From JAEZDP01 sp964430855 (lineage in GTDB: Bacteria; Acidobacteriota; Vicinamibacteria; Vicinamibacterales; Vicinamibacteraceae), in assembly GCA_964430855.1 (NCBI GenBank), contig CAYSHC010000013.1, forward strand, positions 1 through 64,000: a stretch of DNA of 64,000 nt. Direction: 5' to 3'. A model generated the notes under the pieces. That model was not told where the DNA came from. It ran no database searches and worked only from the letters and a program-made list of their open reading frames with translations. A program made the translations under genes and the position numbers. This document shows, piece after piece, positions 1-8,622 of this stretch (the stretch's first letter is position 1; every line of letters begins with the position of its first letter).

Positions 1-295
1 CGGCCAGGCAGTGCATCAGGGTGGACTTGCCGGAGCCGCTCGGGCCCATGATCGCGGTGAAGCGCGCCTGCGACAGGTCGAGGTCGACGCCGCGCAGCGC
101 GTGCACCTGCGCGGCACCTCGCCCGTAGATTTTCGTCAGGCCGCGTACGCGGGCCGCAACGGATGCGCCGTCGCCATGGCTGCCGGCCAGCGGCGGCGCG
201 TCCGGTCGGTGCCCGCGGGCGGGTGCGCCGGCGGCCTGGCAGCGATGCCGTGCGACGTCTGGTGGCGGGACCGGTCGTGCAGGTTCGGGACACAT
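1..295 (-). CDS. ABC transporter ATP-binding protein, MacB/LolD type (3' part outside window)
   Basis: Only the N-terminal 98 residues are inside the window; the gene runs off the left edge. After a 40-residue low-complexity leader comes the typical start of a LolD/MacB-type ATPase: a V-RGLTKIYGRG segment near residues 50-60, VHALRGVDLDL near 65-74 and a perfect Walker A, GPSGSGKST, at about 84-92, followed by LMHCLA. Proteins of this family energise export of lipoproteins, macrolides or peptides together with FtsX-like permeases, but the signature motif and Walker B lie outside. The ATG at 295 is the only in-frame ATG seen before the conserved region; the long Pro/Ala-rich leader makes this start uncertain. 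It diverges from the response regulator at 385. Confidence 0.8.
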   Translation of the reverse strand, partial: MCPEPARPVPPPDVARHRCQAAGAPARGHRPDAPPLAGSHGDGASVAARVRGLTKIYGRGAAQVHALRGVDLDLSQARFTAIMGPSGSGKSTLMHCLA

Positions 296-384
296 GCCGC
301 CAGTCTGGCGTTCGCGGCGTTGCGGGCGCGTATGCAGTTCCCGATATGCTGGCGATATGCGGCCGCGTGTAGCATCGAGGAAGT

Positions 385-1077
385 ATGCGCGTCCTGATCG
401 TCGAGGATGAGCCGTATCTGGCGGAGGCCATCCGCGACGGGCTGCGCCTCGAGGCGATCGCCGCCGACATCGCGTCCGACGGCGAGGAGGCCCTCGAACT
501 CCTCGACAGCAACACGTACGACATCGCCGTGCTCGATCGCGACGTCCCTCGCGTCTCGGGCGACGAGATTGCCCGGCGTATCGTCGCGTCCGGCAGCGGG
601 CTGCCCATCCTGATGCTGACGGCGGCCGACAGGATCGACGACAAGGCTTCGGGCTTCGAACTTGGCGCCGACGACTACCTGACCAAGCCGTTCGAGCTGC
701 GCGAGCTGGTGCTGCGCCTGCGGGCGCTCGACAGGCGCCGCGCCCAGCATCGCCCGCCGGTGCGGACGATCGGCGGCCTGCGCCTGGACCCGTTTCGCCG
801 AGAGGTCTATCGCGACGGCCGCTACATCGCGCTCACGAGGAAGCAGTTCGCCGTGCTCGAGGTGCTCATGGCCGCCGAGGGCGGCGTCGTCAGCGCCGAG
901 GCCCTGCTCGCGCGGGCATGGGACGAGCACGCCGACCCGTTCACCAATGCCGTCCGGATCACGGTCTCCGCGCTGCGCAGGCGGCTCGGCGAGCCGTGGG
1001 TCATCGCCACGGTGCCCGGCGTCGGCTACCGCATCGACACGGCAGCCGCGGCCAGACGCGAGGGCGTGGGTGGATAG
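385..1077 (+). CDS. OmpR/PhoB-family response regulator
   Basis: A 230-residue two-component regulator. The N-terminal receiver has the acidic pocket E7/D8, phospho-acceptor D51 (in VLDRDVP, slightly unlike the usual LDLMLP), T79 and K101 (LTKPFE). The C-terminal winged-helix DNA-binding domain spans about residues 128-222 and ends in the usual VPGVGYRI-like segment. The sensor kinase starts 8 bases before this stop codon, so the two are translationally coupled and almost certainly form one phosphorelay. A GAGGAAGT ribosome site lies just before the ATG, and a TAGCAT -10-like hexamer sits at 370-375. The signal and target genes cannot be told from sequence; the divergent ABC ATPase is a plausible target. 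Confidence 0.95.
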   Translation: MRVLIVEDEPYLAEAIRDGLRLEAIAADIASDGEEALELLDSNTYDIAVLDRDVPRVSGDEIARRIVASGSGLPILMLTAADRIDDKASGFELGADDYLTKPFELRELVLRLRALDRRRAQHRPPVRTIGGLRLDPFRREVYRDGRYIALTRKQFAVLEVLMAAEGGVVSAEALLARAWDEHADPFTNAVRITVSALRRRLGEPWVIATVPGVGYRIDTAAAARREGVGG

Positions 1078-2179
1078 GAGACCAGGGCCGAGCGTTCGCC
1101 TGAAGCTCACCCTCAGCTACGCCGGACTCCTCGTCCTCACCGGCGCCCTCCTGCTGGGCGTCGTGTGGCTCGCGCTGCGGCAGTACGGTGCCGCCGGCGC
1201 GCTGTTCCCCGGCACCGTCATGATCCAGGGCGACCTGCTCGTGGCCTTGCGGGTCCTCCTGGGGGCGTTTGCGCCGGGCGCGGCCGCGGTGCTGGCGTTC
1301 CTGCTCGCGGCAGGGCTCGTCGGCGGCTGGGTGCTCGCAGGGCGGATGCTCGTTCCGCTGACGCGGATCACCGAGGCGACGCGCCTCGCGGCCGACGGCT
1401 CCCTCTCCCACCGCATCCGCCTGCCCGGCCGGCGCGACGAGTTCCGCGAGCTCGCCGACGCCTTCGATGCCATGCTCGAGCGCATCGAGCACCATGTCGC
1501 GCAGCAGCGGCGTTTCGCGGCCAACGCCTCGCACGAGCTCCGCACGCCGCTCACCGTCACCCGGACGATGCTGGAGGTGGCGCGCCAGGATCCGCACCGC
1601 GACGTCGATGCGCTCATCGAGCGCCTCGGCGCCGTCAACACACGCGCCATCGACCTGGTCGAGTCGCTGCTGCTGCTCGGCCGCGCCGGCCAGCGGTCCT
1701 TCACGCGCGAGCGCGTGGACCTGTCGCTGCTCGCGGAAGAGGCCACCGAGACGCTGCTGCCCCTGGCCGAGGCGCGAGGCGTCGCCATCGAGACCATCGG
1801 TGACGCCGCTCCAGCGGCCGGCTCGCGCGCGCTTCTCCTCCAGCTGACGACCAACCTGGTCCACAACGCCATCGTCCACAACCTGCGCGACGGCGGGACC
1901 GTCACGGTGACGACGCGGATGCGTGACGGCAACGCGGAACTCACGGTCGAGAACGCAGGCGAGCCCGTGGACCCGCACGTCATCCCGACGCTCGTCGAGC
2001 CGTTCCAGCGTGGCGCCGAACGCGTCCACGCCGCTCACGCCGGCGTCGGGCTGGGTCTGGCCATCGTCGACAGCATCGCGCGTGCCCACGACGGCACCCT
2101 GGCCATCACGCCCCGCCCGGAGGGTGGCCTGCGGGTGACCGTGCGCGTGCCGGTCGCACCAGCCGCGTCCGTCGGCTGA
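1070..2179 (+). CDS. Membrane sensor histidine kinase (HAMP-HisKA-HATPase)
   Basis: A 369-residue partner kinase of the preceding OmpR-type regulator. I chose the GTG at 1070, which overlaps the regulator stop by 8 bases and gives a compact VDRRPGPSVRLKL N-terminus; an upstream in-frame ATG at 947 would lie deep in the regulator gene. Two membrane segments (about residues 11-37 and 66-92) bracket a very short outer loop of under 30 residues, so any sensing is probably within the membrane. A HAMP linker follows (about 92-145), then HisKA with phospho-acceptor H155 in ASHELRTPL, and an HATPase domain with the N box NLVHNAIVHN and G box GVGLGLAIVD. It converges with terC 15 bases downstream. Confidence 0.93.
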   Translation: MDRRPGPSVRLKLTLSYAGLLVLTGALLLGVVWLALRQYGAAGALFPGTVMIQGDLLVALRVLLGAFAPGAAAVLAFLLAAGLVGGWVLAGRMLVPLTRITEATRLAADGSLSHRIRLPGRRDEFRELADAFDAMLERIEHHVAQQRRFAANASHELRTPLTVTRTMLEVARQDPHRDVDALIERLGAVNTRAIDLVESLLLLGRAGQRSFTRERVDLSLLAEEATETLLPLAEARGVAIETIGDAAPAAGSRALLLQLTTNLVHNAIVHNLRDGGTVTVTTRMRDGNAELTVENAGEPVDPHVIPTLVEPFQRGAERVHAAHAGVGLGLAIVDSIARAHDGTLAITPRPEGGLRVTVRVPVAPAASVG

Positions 2180-2194
2180 TGCCGCGCGCCCGTG

Positions 2195-3157
2195 TCAGGG
2201 GGCGCCCTTGACGACCGTCGGCCGCACCTGCGCCGCGGGGACGACCTTCGGCCACCACAGGGAGGCGCCGACAGCGGCGCCCAGCAGGCTCACGATGACG
2301 CCGAGCGACAGGCCAATCGGGATGCTGTACACGTCGGCGGTCAGCATCTTCGTGCCCACGAAGACCAGGACGGCCGACAAGCCGGCCTTGAGGTAATGGA
2401 AGCGGTCGATGACGTCGGCCAGGAGGAAGTACAGCGCGCGCAGGCCAAGGATGGCGAACACGTTCGAGCTGTAGACAATGAACGTGTCGCGGGTCACCGC
2501 GAAGATTGCGGGGATCGAGTCCACCGCGAAGATCAGGTCCGTCGTCTCGACGAGCACGAGCACCACGAACAGCGGCGTGGCGGCCAGCCGCATGCCGTGG
2601 GCCGCGTCGCGCACGAAGAACTGCTGGCCGTGGTACCCGGACGTGATCGGCATCAGCCGGCGCACCAGCCTGACGACGACGTTGTCATCGGGCTCGACGT
2701 CGTGCTCCACGGCCACGGCCATCCGGATCCCCGTGAACACCAGGAAGGCGCCGAACAGGTAGAGCACCCAGTGGAACTGTTCGATCAGGTAGGCGCCCGC
2801 CGCAATCATCGCGCCGCGCATGACCAGCGCGCCGAGCACGCCCCAGAACAGGACACGGTGCTGGTACTCCGGCGGAACGCGGAACAGGCTGAAGATGAGG
2901 ACGAAGACGAAGATGTTGTCGACCGAGAGGGCCTTCTCGATCACATACCCGGCGAAGAACTCCAGCCCTGCCGTCCGGCCCATGAACGCGTAGATGCCGC
3001 AGCCGAAGAGCAGCGCCAGCGCAATCCACACGGCGCTCCAGGCAGCGGCCTCCCGCACGCGTACCTGATGCGCCTCACGATGGAAGCCCAGCAGGTCGAC
3101 GGCGAGCATCGCCAGCACGAACGCATTGAACCCGACCCACAGCCACAGATGATCCAC
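2195..3157 (-). CDS. TerC/Alx-family integral membrane protein, probable Mn exporter
   Basis: A 320-residue polytopic membrane protein of the TerC family, with the conserved KALSVDNIFVFVLIF-type segment and 7-8 hydrophobic helices. Family members such as E. coli Alx and Bacillus MeeF/MeeY export Mn2+ or metallate exoenzymes. I chose the GTG at 3157 because an AGGAG site lies 7 bases upstream and just after a terminator hairpin; an in-frame ATG at 3265 would lie inside the riboswitch. The leader carries a yybP-ykoY Mn2+ riboswitch (separate entry), which strongly supports a role in manganese homeostasis. The name TerC comes from tellurite resistance, but there is no ter operon here. Confidence 0.92.
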   Translation of the reverse strand: MDHLWLWVGFNAFVLAMLAVDLLGFHREAHQVRVREAAAWSAVWIALALLFGCGIYAFMGRTAGLEFFAGYVIEKALSVDNIFVFVLIFSLFRVPPEYQHRVLFWGVLGALVMRGAMIAAGAYLIEQFHWVLYLFGAFLVFTGIRMAVAVEHDVEPDDNVVVRLVRRLMPITSGYHGQQFFVRDAAHGMRLAATPLFVVLVLVETTDLIFAVDSIPAIFAVTRDTFIVYSSNVFAILGLRALYFLLADVIDRFHYLKAGLSAVLVFVGTKMLTADVYSIPIGLSLGVIVSLLGAAVGASLWWPKVVPAAQVRPTVVKGAP

Positions 3158-3176
3158 GGCCACGCTCCTGAACGAC

Positions 3177-3228
3177 AAAAAAGGCGACACCCTCGCAACG
3201 GGCTTTCGCCGTGTGCGAAGGTCTCGCC
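3177..3228 (-). terminator. Intrinsic terminator, expression platform of the Mn riboswitch
   Basis: On the minus strand a 15-bp stem (5' arm 3228-3214, 3' arm 3197-3183, one G-G mismatch and one G-U pair) closes a 16-base loop and is followed directly by six U (3182-3177). The 5' arm contains the aptamer's conserved GAGACCUUCGC segment, so aptamer and terminator cannot form together. This is the arrangement of a transcriptional ON switch: metal binding would hold the segment in the aptamer and allow read-through into terC, whose ribosome site begins about 10 bases after the U tract. Confidence 0.85.
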
Positions 3229-3322
3229 TGATTCGCAGGAACCCGGCCGAACCGTGCGCTCTCACGCAGTACTGACGATTCGGCCGCGCGGCTCACGACC
3301 GCGTGGCTACTCCCCTTCCGGA
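3210..3322 (-). promoter_or_regulatory. yybP-ykoY (Mn2+) riboswitch aptamer upstream of terC
   Basis: Seen on the minus strand: the hallmark GGGGAGUAG at 3315-3307, preceded by GGAA; a UCGUCAGUAC segment at 3278-3269; and CGAGACCUUCGC at 3226-3215, corresponding to the conserved GAGACCUUYGC. GAAGG (3318-3314) can pair with CCUUC (3221-3217) as P1. CGGCCGAA (3286-3279) is fully complementary to UUCGGCCG (3251-3244), enclosing a UGCG/CGCA hairpin. These are the conserved parts of Rfam RF00080, a Mn2+ sensor very often found before alx/terC and mntP genes. Known family: ON switch. Exact boundaries are estimates. Confidence 0.88.
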
Positions 3323-3493
3323 ACAAGCACGGTATCGCGTCCCGGGCGTGGCGTCAAGTTCGCCTTGCCGCGTGACACCTCGCGCACACGCGGGGTGTGC
3401 CGCGGTTCCGCGTGCGGTGGAGCGTCGAACATACCGGGCGCCGACGTAGACTTGGGGCGCGTGGGAATGGCGCACGCGTGACCTGAGAACGAA

Positions 3494-3514
3494 GGACGGC
3501 TCGGCAAGCCGTCC
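3494..3514. repeat. Dispersed hairpin repeat, copy 1
   Basis: GGACGGCT (3494-3501) and AGCCGTCC (3507-3514) form a perfect 8-bp stem with a 5-base loop, just upstream of the PHP gene. The same stem with nearly the same loop occurs at 18164-18184, and a relative lies at 41461-41486. Function unknown. Confidence 0.6.
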
Positions 3515-3525
3515 CAGCCGGGACG

Positions 3526-4365
3526 ATGATTGACCTGCACACGCACACGACGGCGTCGGACGGCCGCTGCACACCGGAGGCACTCGTGCAGCAGGCCCGC
3601 CGACGGAACGTCCGCGTGCTGAGCGTCACCGACCACGACACGATGGCAGGCCATGCGGCGGCCGCGCGCGCCGCGGCCGACGCCGATGTGACGTTCGTGC
3701 CCGGCATCGAGATCACCTCGGTGCACGACGGGCGCGACGTCCATGTGCTGGCGTACTTGCTGCCGGCGACGGCTCCGGGCCTCGAGGAGATGCTGTCCGC
3801 GCAGCGGCAGCGGCGCATCGCCCGCGGGCTCGAGATCGTTGCGCGCCTGCGAAGGCTTGGCGCGCCCATCGATGCCGAGCGCCTGCTCCAGGAGACGGTG
3901 TCGGCCGGCGCGTCGATAGCGCGCCCGCGCATCGCGCAGGCACTCGTCGACGCAGGGCACGCGGCGAGCACAACCGAGGCGTTCGACCGGTACCTCGCCG
4001 ACGATGGCCCGGCTTACGTGCCGCACACGGGCATCCCTCCCGTCGAGGTCGTCGCGTTGATCAAACGCGGCGGCGGCCTCGCCTCGCTCGCGCATCCAGG
4101 CCTTCGGCGGCGCGACGAGATCATCCCGCATCTCGTGGACGCAGGCCTCGATGCCCTCGAGGCATTCCACAGTTCGCACGACGACGCGGCCGTGCAGCAC
4201 TACCTGCGGCTCGCGCAGGCGTACGGCCTGCTGGTGACCGGCGGCTCCGACTATCACGGCGAAGGCACGAGGCGGGCGGAGTACTTCGGCGTCACGCAGC
4301 TTCCACTCGAGCATTACGCCGCGCTCGTCGAGCGCGCGGGCCGTCCCGACCTGCTGCCGGCCTAG
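3526..4365 (+). CDS. PHP-domain phosphatase/nuclease, YciV (RNase AM) type
   Basis: A 279-residue PHP-family metallophosphoesterase. Metal ligands are visible in MIDLHTHTTASDG (H5, H7, D12), TDHDT (D36, H37, D38), PGIEIT (E62), the SLAHPG segment and the C-terminal GGSDYHG. The layout and length match YciV/TrpH proteins, which hydrolyse 3',5'-nucleoside bisphosphates (pAp) and trim 5' ends of RNA and RNA oligonucleotides. Acting in the cytoplasm is expected, since no signal peptide is present. The start at 3526 places MIDLHTH at the exact N-terminus, as usual for the family. Divergent from the riboswitch-terC unit, and not obviously in an operon with the PAS kinase about 105 bases downstream. 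Confidence 0.9.
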   Translation: MIDLHTHTTASDGRCTPEALVQQARRRNVRVLSVTDHDTMAGHAAAARAAADADVTFVPGIEITSVHDGRDVHVLAYLLPATAPGLEEMLSAQRQRRIARGLEIVARLRRLGAPIDAERLLQETVSAGASIARPRIAQALVDAGHAASTTEAFDRYLADDGPAYVPHTGIPPVEVVALIKRGGGLASLAHPGLRRRDEIIPHLVDAGLDALEAFHSSHDDAAVQHYLRLAQAYGLLVTGGSDYHGEGTRRAEYFGVTQLPLEHYAALVERAGRPDLLPA

Positions 4366-4470
4366 GCGTCGCGACGTGCCGACGCGGCCTCTGCGCGGCG
4401 GTCGCGATTCGTGGTAGCGTGCCTCAATCCCGAGTTGCGGGCCGTCGATTCGCCGCGATTCCCCGTCCGC

Positions 4471-5871
4471 ATGCCGTACGAACTGACCGCGTCGTCGATC
4501 CTCGAGGCCGTGCCCTTCGCCATCGTGGTGCTCGATGGGTCCGGTCGCATCGCGAGGGTGAACGCCGCGTGCGAGCGCATGTTCGGCCTGCCGCGCGACA
4601 TCTTGATCGGCGCGCCGCTGTCGGCTCACGTCGTGCTGCACGGCGAACCCGCCGAGCTGACGGGTTCCCGGGAGGCCTCGCACGAGGCGACGGGCCACCT
4701 CGGCAATGGCGTGACGATTCCGCTCGAGGCGACCATCCGCCCCCTGCGGGCCGATGGCCCCGTGCTGCTGACGCTCGTGGATCTCACGCCGAGGCGGCAG
4801 GCCGAGCTGCGCTTCCGCACCGCGGTGGAAGCCTCGCCCCACGGCATGATCATGGTCGACCCCGCAGGCACCATCGTGCTCGTCAACGAAGAGACCCTGC
4901 GGATCTTCGGCTATAGCCGCGAGGAGCTGCTCGGCCGGTCCGTCGAGATGCTCGTGCCCGCGGCGTTCCGCGGCAGCCACCCCGGGCAGCGCGCCGCCTT
5001 CCTCCGCGAGCCGAGCAAGCGGCTGATGGGCGCCGGCCGCGACCTGTTCGGGCGCCACCGGGACGGCTCCGAGAAGCAGGTCGAGATTGGCTTGAGTCCG
5101 ATCGAGACGGCGGAGGGCGTCTACGTGCTCGCGTCGGTCGTCGACATCCAGACGCGCAAGGAGACGGAGGACGCCCTGCGGCGCTCGAACGAAGAGCTCG
5201 AGCGTTTCGCCCACGTGGCGTCGCACGACCTGCAGGAGCCGCTGCGGACCGTCGCCAGCTACGTGCAGCTGCTCGAGCGCCGGTACCGTGACGTGCTCGA
5301 CGACGATGCCCGCGAGTTCATCGGGTACGCGGTCGACGGCGTCAAGCGGATGCGCCGACTCATCGACGACCTCCTGGCCTTCTCGCGGCTGGGCAACCAG
5401 GCGCCGATGTTCGAGCGCACCGACATGCAGCAGCTGTTCGAGGCTGTCCGCGACCGGATGCGCACCGCCATCGACGAGTCGGCGGCCACGGTCACCGGGG
5501 AGGCGCTGCCAGCGGTGTGGGGCGATCCGTCTCAGCTCGAGCGCCTGCTCACCAACCTGATTGGCAACAGCCTGAAGTTCCGGACCGGCGCACCGCCGCT
5601 CGTCCGGCTGTCGGCACGCCCGGACGGCCGACAGTACGTCTTCACCGTCGCCGACAACGGCATCGGCATCGACCCGCAGTATGCCGAGCGCATCTTCGTG
5701 ATCTTCCAGCGTCTGCACCTGCGCGACGAGTTCCCCGGCACGGGCATGGGCCTGGCCATCTGCAAGAAGATCGTGGAACGGCACGGCGGGCGCATCTGGG
5801 TGGAATCGACTGGCAGCGCGGGTGCCCGGTTCCATTTCACGCTGCCGGCCGTCGCCGGTCAGGAGTCGTGA
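4471..5871 (+). CDS. Soluble PAS-PAS sensor histidine kinase
   Basis: A 466-residue kinase without membrane segments: PAS domain about residues 10-105, second PAS about 113-228, coiled linker, HisKA with H252 in the ASHDLQEPLR motif, and HATPase with DNGIGIDP and GTGMGLAICKK. The ASHDLQEPL type kinase is common in phytochrome-like and light/redox sensing kinases that work with Rcp1-type single-domain receivers; one follows here 2 bases later. I chose the ATG at 4471 (MPYELTASS), directly before the PAS fold; an in-frame GTG at 4411 would add 20 residues with no conserved look. No ligand-binding Cys/His typical of flavin or haem PAS domains is obvious. Confidence 0.9.
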   Translation: MPYELTASSILEAVPFAIVVLDGSGRIARVNAACERMFGLPRDILIGAPLSAHVVLHGEPAELTGSREASHEATGHLGNGVTIPLEATIRPLRADGPVLLTLVDLTPRRQAELRFRTAVEASPHGMIMVDPAGTIVLVNEETLRIFGYSREELLGRSVEMLVPAAFRGSHPGQRAAFLREPSKRLMGAGRDLFGRHRDGSEKQVEIGLSPIETAEGVYVLASVVDIQTRKETEDALRRSNEELERFAHVASHDLQEPLRTVASYVQLLERRYRDVLDDDAREFIGYAVDGVKRMRRLIDDLLAFSRLGNQAPMFERTDMQQLFEAVRDRMRTAIDESAATVTGEALPAVWGDPSQLERLLTNLIGNSLKFRTGAPPLVRLSARPDGRQYVFTVADNGIGIDPQYAERIFVIFQRLHLRDEFPGTGMGLAICKKIVERHGGRIWVESTGSAGARFHFTLPAVAGQES

Positions 5872-5873
5872 TC

Positions 5874-6305
5874 ATGCGGGCAGTCCCACCAATGCGAATT
5901 CTCCTCGTCGAGGACAACCCGGCAGACGTTCGGCTGACGGTGGAAGCACTGCGGGAGGGCCGGGTCGCAAATACGCTGCACGTCGCGCGCGACGGCGTCG
6001 AGGCCGCCGCCTTCCTCGACGAGCATCACGCGTCGGCGAAGCGACCCGACCTGATCCTCCTCGACCTGAACCTGCCCCGCAAGAACGGCCATGAGTTGCT
6101 CCGCGAGATCAAGGCGAGCGAGTCGCTGAAGCACATTCCCGTGATCGTGCTCACGACGTCACGCTCCGACGAGGACCTGCTGCGCAGCTACCGTCTGTCG
6201 GCCAACGCCGTGGTCGCGAAGCCCGTCGGCCTGGACGACTTCTTCCACGTCGTCAACCTGATCGAGCAGTTCTGGCTGGGCACCGCCATGCTCTCCCGGC
6301 CCTAG
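5874..6305 (+). CDS. Rcp1-type single-domain response regulator
   Basis: A 143-residue stand-alone receiver: E13/D14 in LVEDNPAD, phospho-acceptor D64 in LILLDLNLP, T94 and K116 (AKPVGLDDF). The C-terminal FFHVVNLIEQFWL helix is typical of Rcp1-like regulators, which are phosphorylated by Cph1-type kinases and have no output domain. An AGGAG site (5861-5865) 8 bases before the ATG at 5874 supports this start rather than the ATG at 5892. It lies 2 bases after the PAS kinase and 4 bases before the hybrid kinase, so the three form an operon; phosphotransfer among them is inferred. Confidence 0.92.
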   Translation: MRAVPPMRILLVEDNPADVRLTVEALREGRVANTLHVARDGVEAAAFLDEHHASAKRPDLILLDLNLPRKNGHELLREIKASESLKHIPVIVLTTSRSDEDLLRSYRLSANAVVAKPVGLDDFFHVVNLIEQFWLGTAMLSRP

Positions 6306-6309
6306 GCCC

Positions 6310-8622
6310 ATGACGCCATCTGCCGCCCTCGACGTCCTGCTGGTCGAAGACAACGCCGTCGACGCGCGGCTTGTCGTCGAGCTGCTGAAGGACGCGAGCG
6401 ACGGCCACGTCCGCGTGCGGCACGCCGCGCGGCTGCACGACGCGCTGGCGCAGCTGGAACGCGCGTCGTTCGACGCGCTGCTGCTCGACCTCAGCCTCCC
6501 CGACAGCGAGGGCATCGAGACGTTCCAACGGGCCCGCCAGGGTGCGCCGCACCTGCCGATCGTCGTGCTCACCGGCACGTCGGACGCGAGCATCGCCGAG
6601 GGCGCCGTACGGCACGGCGCGCAGGACTACCTCGTGAAGGGCACCACATCCGGAGAGGAGTTGCACCGGGCCCTCCGGTACGCCATCGAGCGGCACGCGT
6701 CGGAGGCCGCGCTCCGTGCATCGGAGGCGCGGTACCGGTCGCTCGTCGAAGGATCGATTCAGGGCATCCTCATCCACCAGGACGGCATCATCCGGCTCGC
6801 GAACCCTGCGCTCGCACACCTCGTCGGGGCCGGCGACGCGGACGAGCTCGTCGGCAAGTCCATCTGGCCCTACATCGCGGAGGAGGATCGCGAACGCGTC
6901 ATCGGCTATGCACGGGCGCGCCTGGCCGGCGAGCCCGCCCCGAGCCACTACGAGTTTCGCGCGCGCAACGACGCCGGGCAGCTCGTCTGGCTCGACTGCC
7001 TCGCCACGACCATCACCTGGAATGACGCGCCGGCCTACCTGGTGACGATCGTCGACGTCACGGCACGCCGCGAGGCGGAAGCCGAGCTTCGCGTCAGCGA
7101 CGCGCGGTTCCGGCAGGTGGCCGACACGATCAAGGAAGGACTGGTCCTGGCCGACCTTCCGGGGCTGCGTCCGACGTTCGTCAACCGCGCCTGGGCGGAC
7201 ATCTGGGGACGACCCACCGAGGAGGCCCTCGAGCTTCAGAAGCCCTGGTACGAGGGCGTGCATCCCGACGATCGAGCCGCGGTCGAAGCCGCGCTGGTGA
7301 CCGTGGCACGGGGCGAGTCGGTCGTGCAGGTGTTCCGCATGGCACGGCCGGCCGGCGACGTCCGCTGGCTACGTGCGCGCATCTTCCCGGTGCACGACGG
7401 CGGCCCGGTGGCGCGCATCGTCGGCCTCGTCGAGGACATCACCGACCAGCGCCGGACCGAAGAGCAGTTGCAGCAGGCCCAGCGCATGGAGGCCGTGGGC
7501 CGGCTGGCCGGGGGCATCGCGCACGACTTCAACAACCTGCTGACCGCCATCCTCGGGTACACCGAGCTCGTGCTGGCGTCGCTGCCGCCCGACGACCCGA
7601 TTGCCGGCGACATCCAGCAGGTCAAGGCCGCCAGCGACAGCGCCGCAAGGCTCACGCGGCAGCTGCTGACGTTCAGCAGGCGTCAGGTGCTCCAGCCCGT
7701 GCTCATCGACGTCAACGACGTCATCCGCCATACCGAGCCGCTGCTGCGACGGCTCATCGGCGAGGACATCGACCTCGATATCCGGCTCACCGCCGCCGGC
7801 GCGCCGGTCCGCGCCGATGCCAGCCAGGTGGAGCAGGCAGTCATGAACCTGGCCGTGAACGCACGCGACGCGCTGCCGCGCGGCGGCACGGTGCGCATCT
7901 CGACCGCGCGGGTCGATCTGGACGAGACGTTCACGGGCCTGCGGGGCGAGGCGCGGCCGGGACCCTACGTGGAGCTCGCCGTCAGCGACGACGGGGTCGG
8001 GATGACCGAGGACGTGCGCCGGAGGCTGTTCGAGCCGTTCTTCACGACGAAGGATCCAGGCAAGGGCACGGGCCTCGGGTTGTCGACCGTCTACGGGTTC
8101 GTCAGGGGGAGCCAGGGCGGGGTGACGGTGGACAGCGAGCCCGGACGAGGCTCGACGTTCAGGATCTACCTGCCGCTCGCCGCGTCGGAGGACAGGCGTG
8201 CCCTGCGGCCGGACACCGCGGCCGACGCCGCGCGAGGTTCCGAGACCATCCTGCTCGTCGAGGATCAGACGGAGGTCCGTGGTGTCGTGCGCGAAGCGCT
8301 CCAGCGCGCAGGCTACAGCGTCCTGCCGGCCTCGACCGGCGCCGAAGCGCTCGTGGTCGCCGCGCAGCACCGGGCGCACATCCACCTGCTGCTCACCGAT
8401 GTGGTGATGGCCGGCATGAACGGCCGCGAGCTCGCGCAGCGGCTCAGGAAGATGCGCCCGGAGATACGCACGATGTACATGTCGGGCTACACCGACGACG
8501 CCATCGGCCACCACGGCGTCCTCGAGCCGGGCATCGTGCTGCTCCAGAAGCCGTTCTCGGCGCGCCAGCTGACGTCCACCGTGCGCCAGGTCATCGACGC
8601 GCCGGTGCCGCCCGCCGTCTAG
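6310..8622 (+). CDS. Hybrid sensor kinase, REC-PAS-PAS-HisKA-HATPase-REC
   Basis: A 770-residue cytoplasmic hybrid kinase. N-terminal receiver with D60 and K110; PAS about 138-252 and 262-384; HisKA with H405 in GGIAHDFNNLL, a motif of kinases that often carry a C-terminal receiver; HATPase with GTGLGLSTVYG; and a C-terminal receiver with D697 in LLTDVVM. The N-terminal receiver lets it be an acceptor in a relay, perhaps from the preceding PAS kinase. No membrane segment. Its stop codon lies within the palindrome CTAG (8619-8622), which also contains the stop of the convergent gene. Known family; input signal not predictable. Confidence 0.92.
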   Translation: MTPSAALDVLLVEDNAVDARLVVELLKDASDGHVRVRHAARLHDALAQLERASFDALLLDLSLPDSEGIETFQRARQGAPHLPIVVLTGTSDASIAEGAVRHGAQDYLVKGTTSGEELHRALRYAIERHASEAALRASEARYRSLVEGSIQGILIHQDGIIRLANPALAHLVGAGDADELVGKSIWPYIAEEDRERVIGYARARLAGEPAPSHYEFRARNDAGQLVWLDCLATTITWNDAPAYLVTIVDVTARREAEAELRVSDARFRQVADTIKEGLVLADLPGLRPTFVNRAWADIWGRPTEEALELQKPWYEGVHPDDRAAVEAALVTVARGESVVQVFRMARPAGDVRWLRARIFPVHDGGPVARIVGLVEDITDQRRTEEQLQQAQRMEAVGRLAGGIAHDFNNLLTAILGYTELVLASLPPDDPIAGDIQQVKAASDSAARLTRQLLTFSRRQVLQPVLIDVNDVIRHTEPLLRRLIGEDIDLDIRLTAAGAPVRADASQVEQAVMNLAVNARDALPRGGTVRISTARVDLDETFTGLRGEARPGPYVELAVSDDGVGMTEDVRRRLFEPFFTTKDPGKGTGLGLSTVYGFVRGSQGGVTVDSEPGRGSTFRIYLPLAASEDRRALRPDTAADAARGSETILLVEDQTEVRGVVREALQRAGYSVLPASTGAEALVVAAQHRAHIHLLLTDVVMAGMNGRELAQRLRKMRPEIRTMYMSGYTDDAIGHHGVLEPGIVLLQKPFSARQLTSTVRQVIDAPVPPAV

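Noticed and set aside
3307..5835. Long open frame on the minus strand (842 codons) opposite the PHP and PAS kinase genes
   Set aside because: Arg/His/Asp-rich composition with no domain; it is the antisense shadow of well-supported genes in GC-rich DNA.
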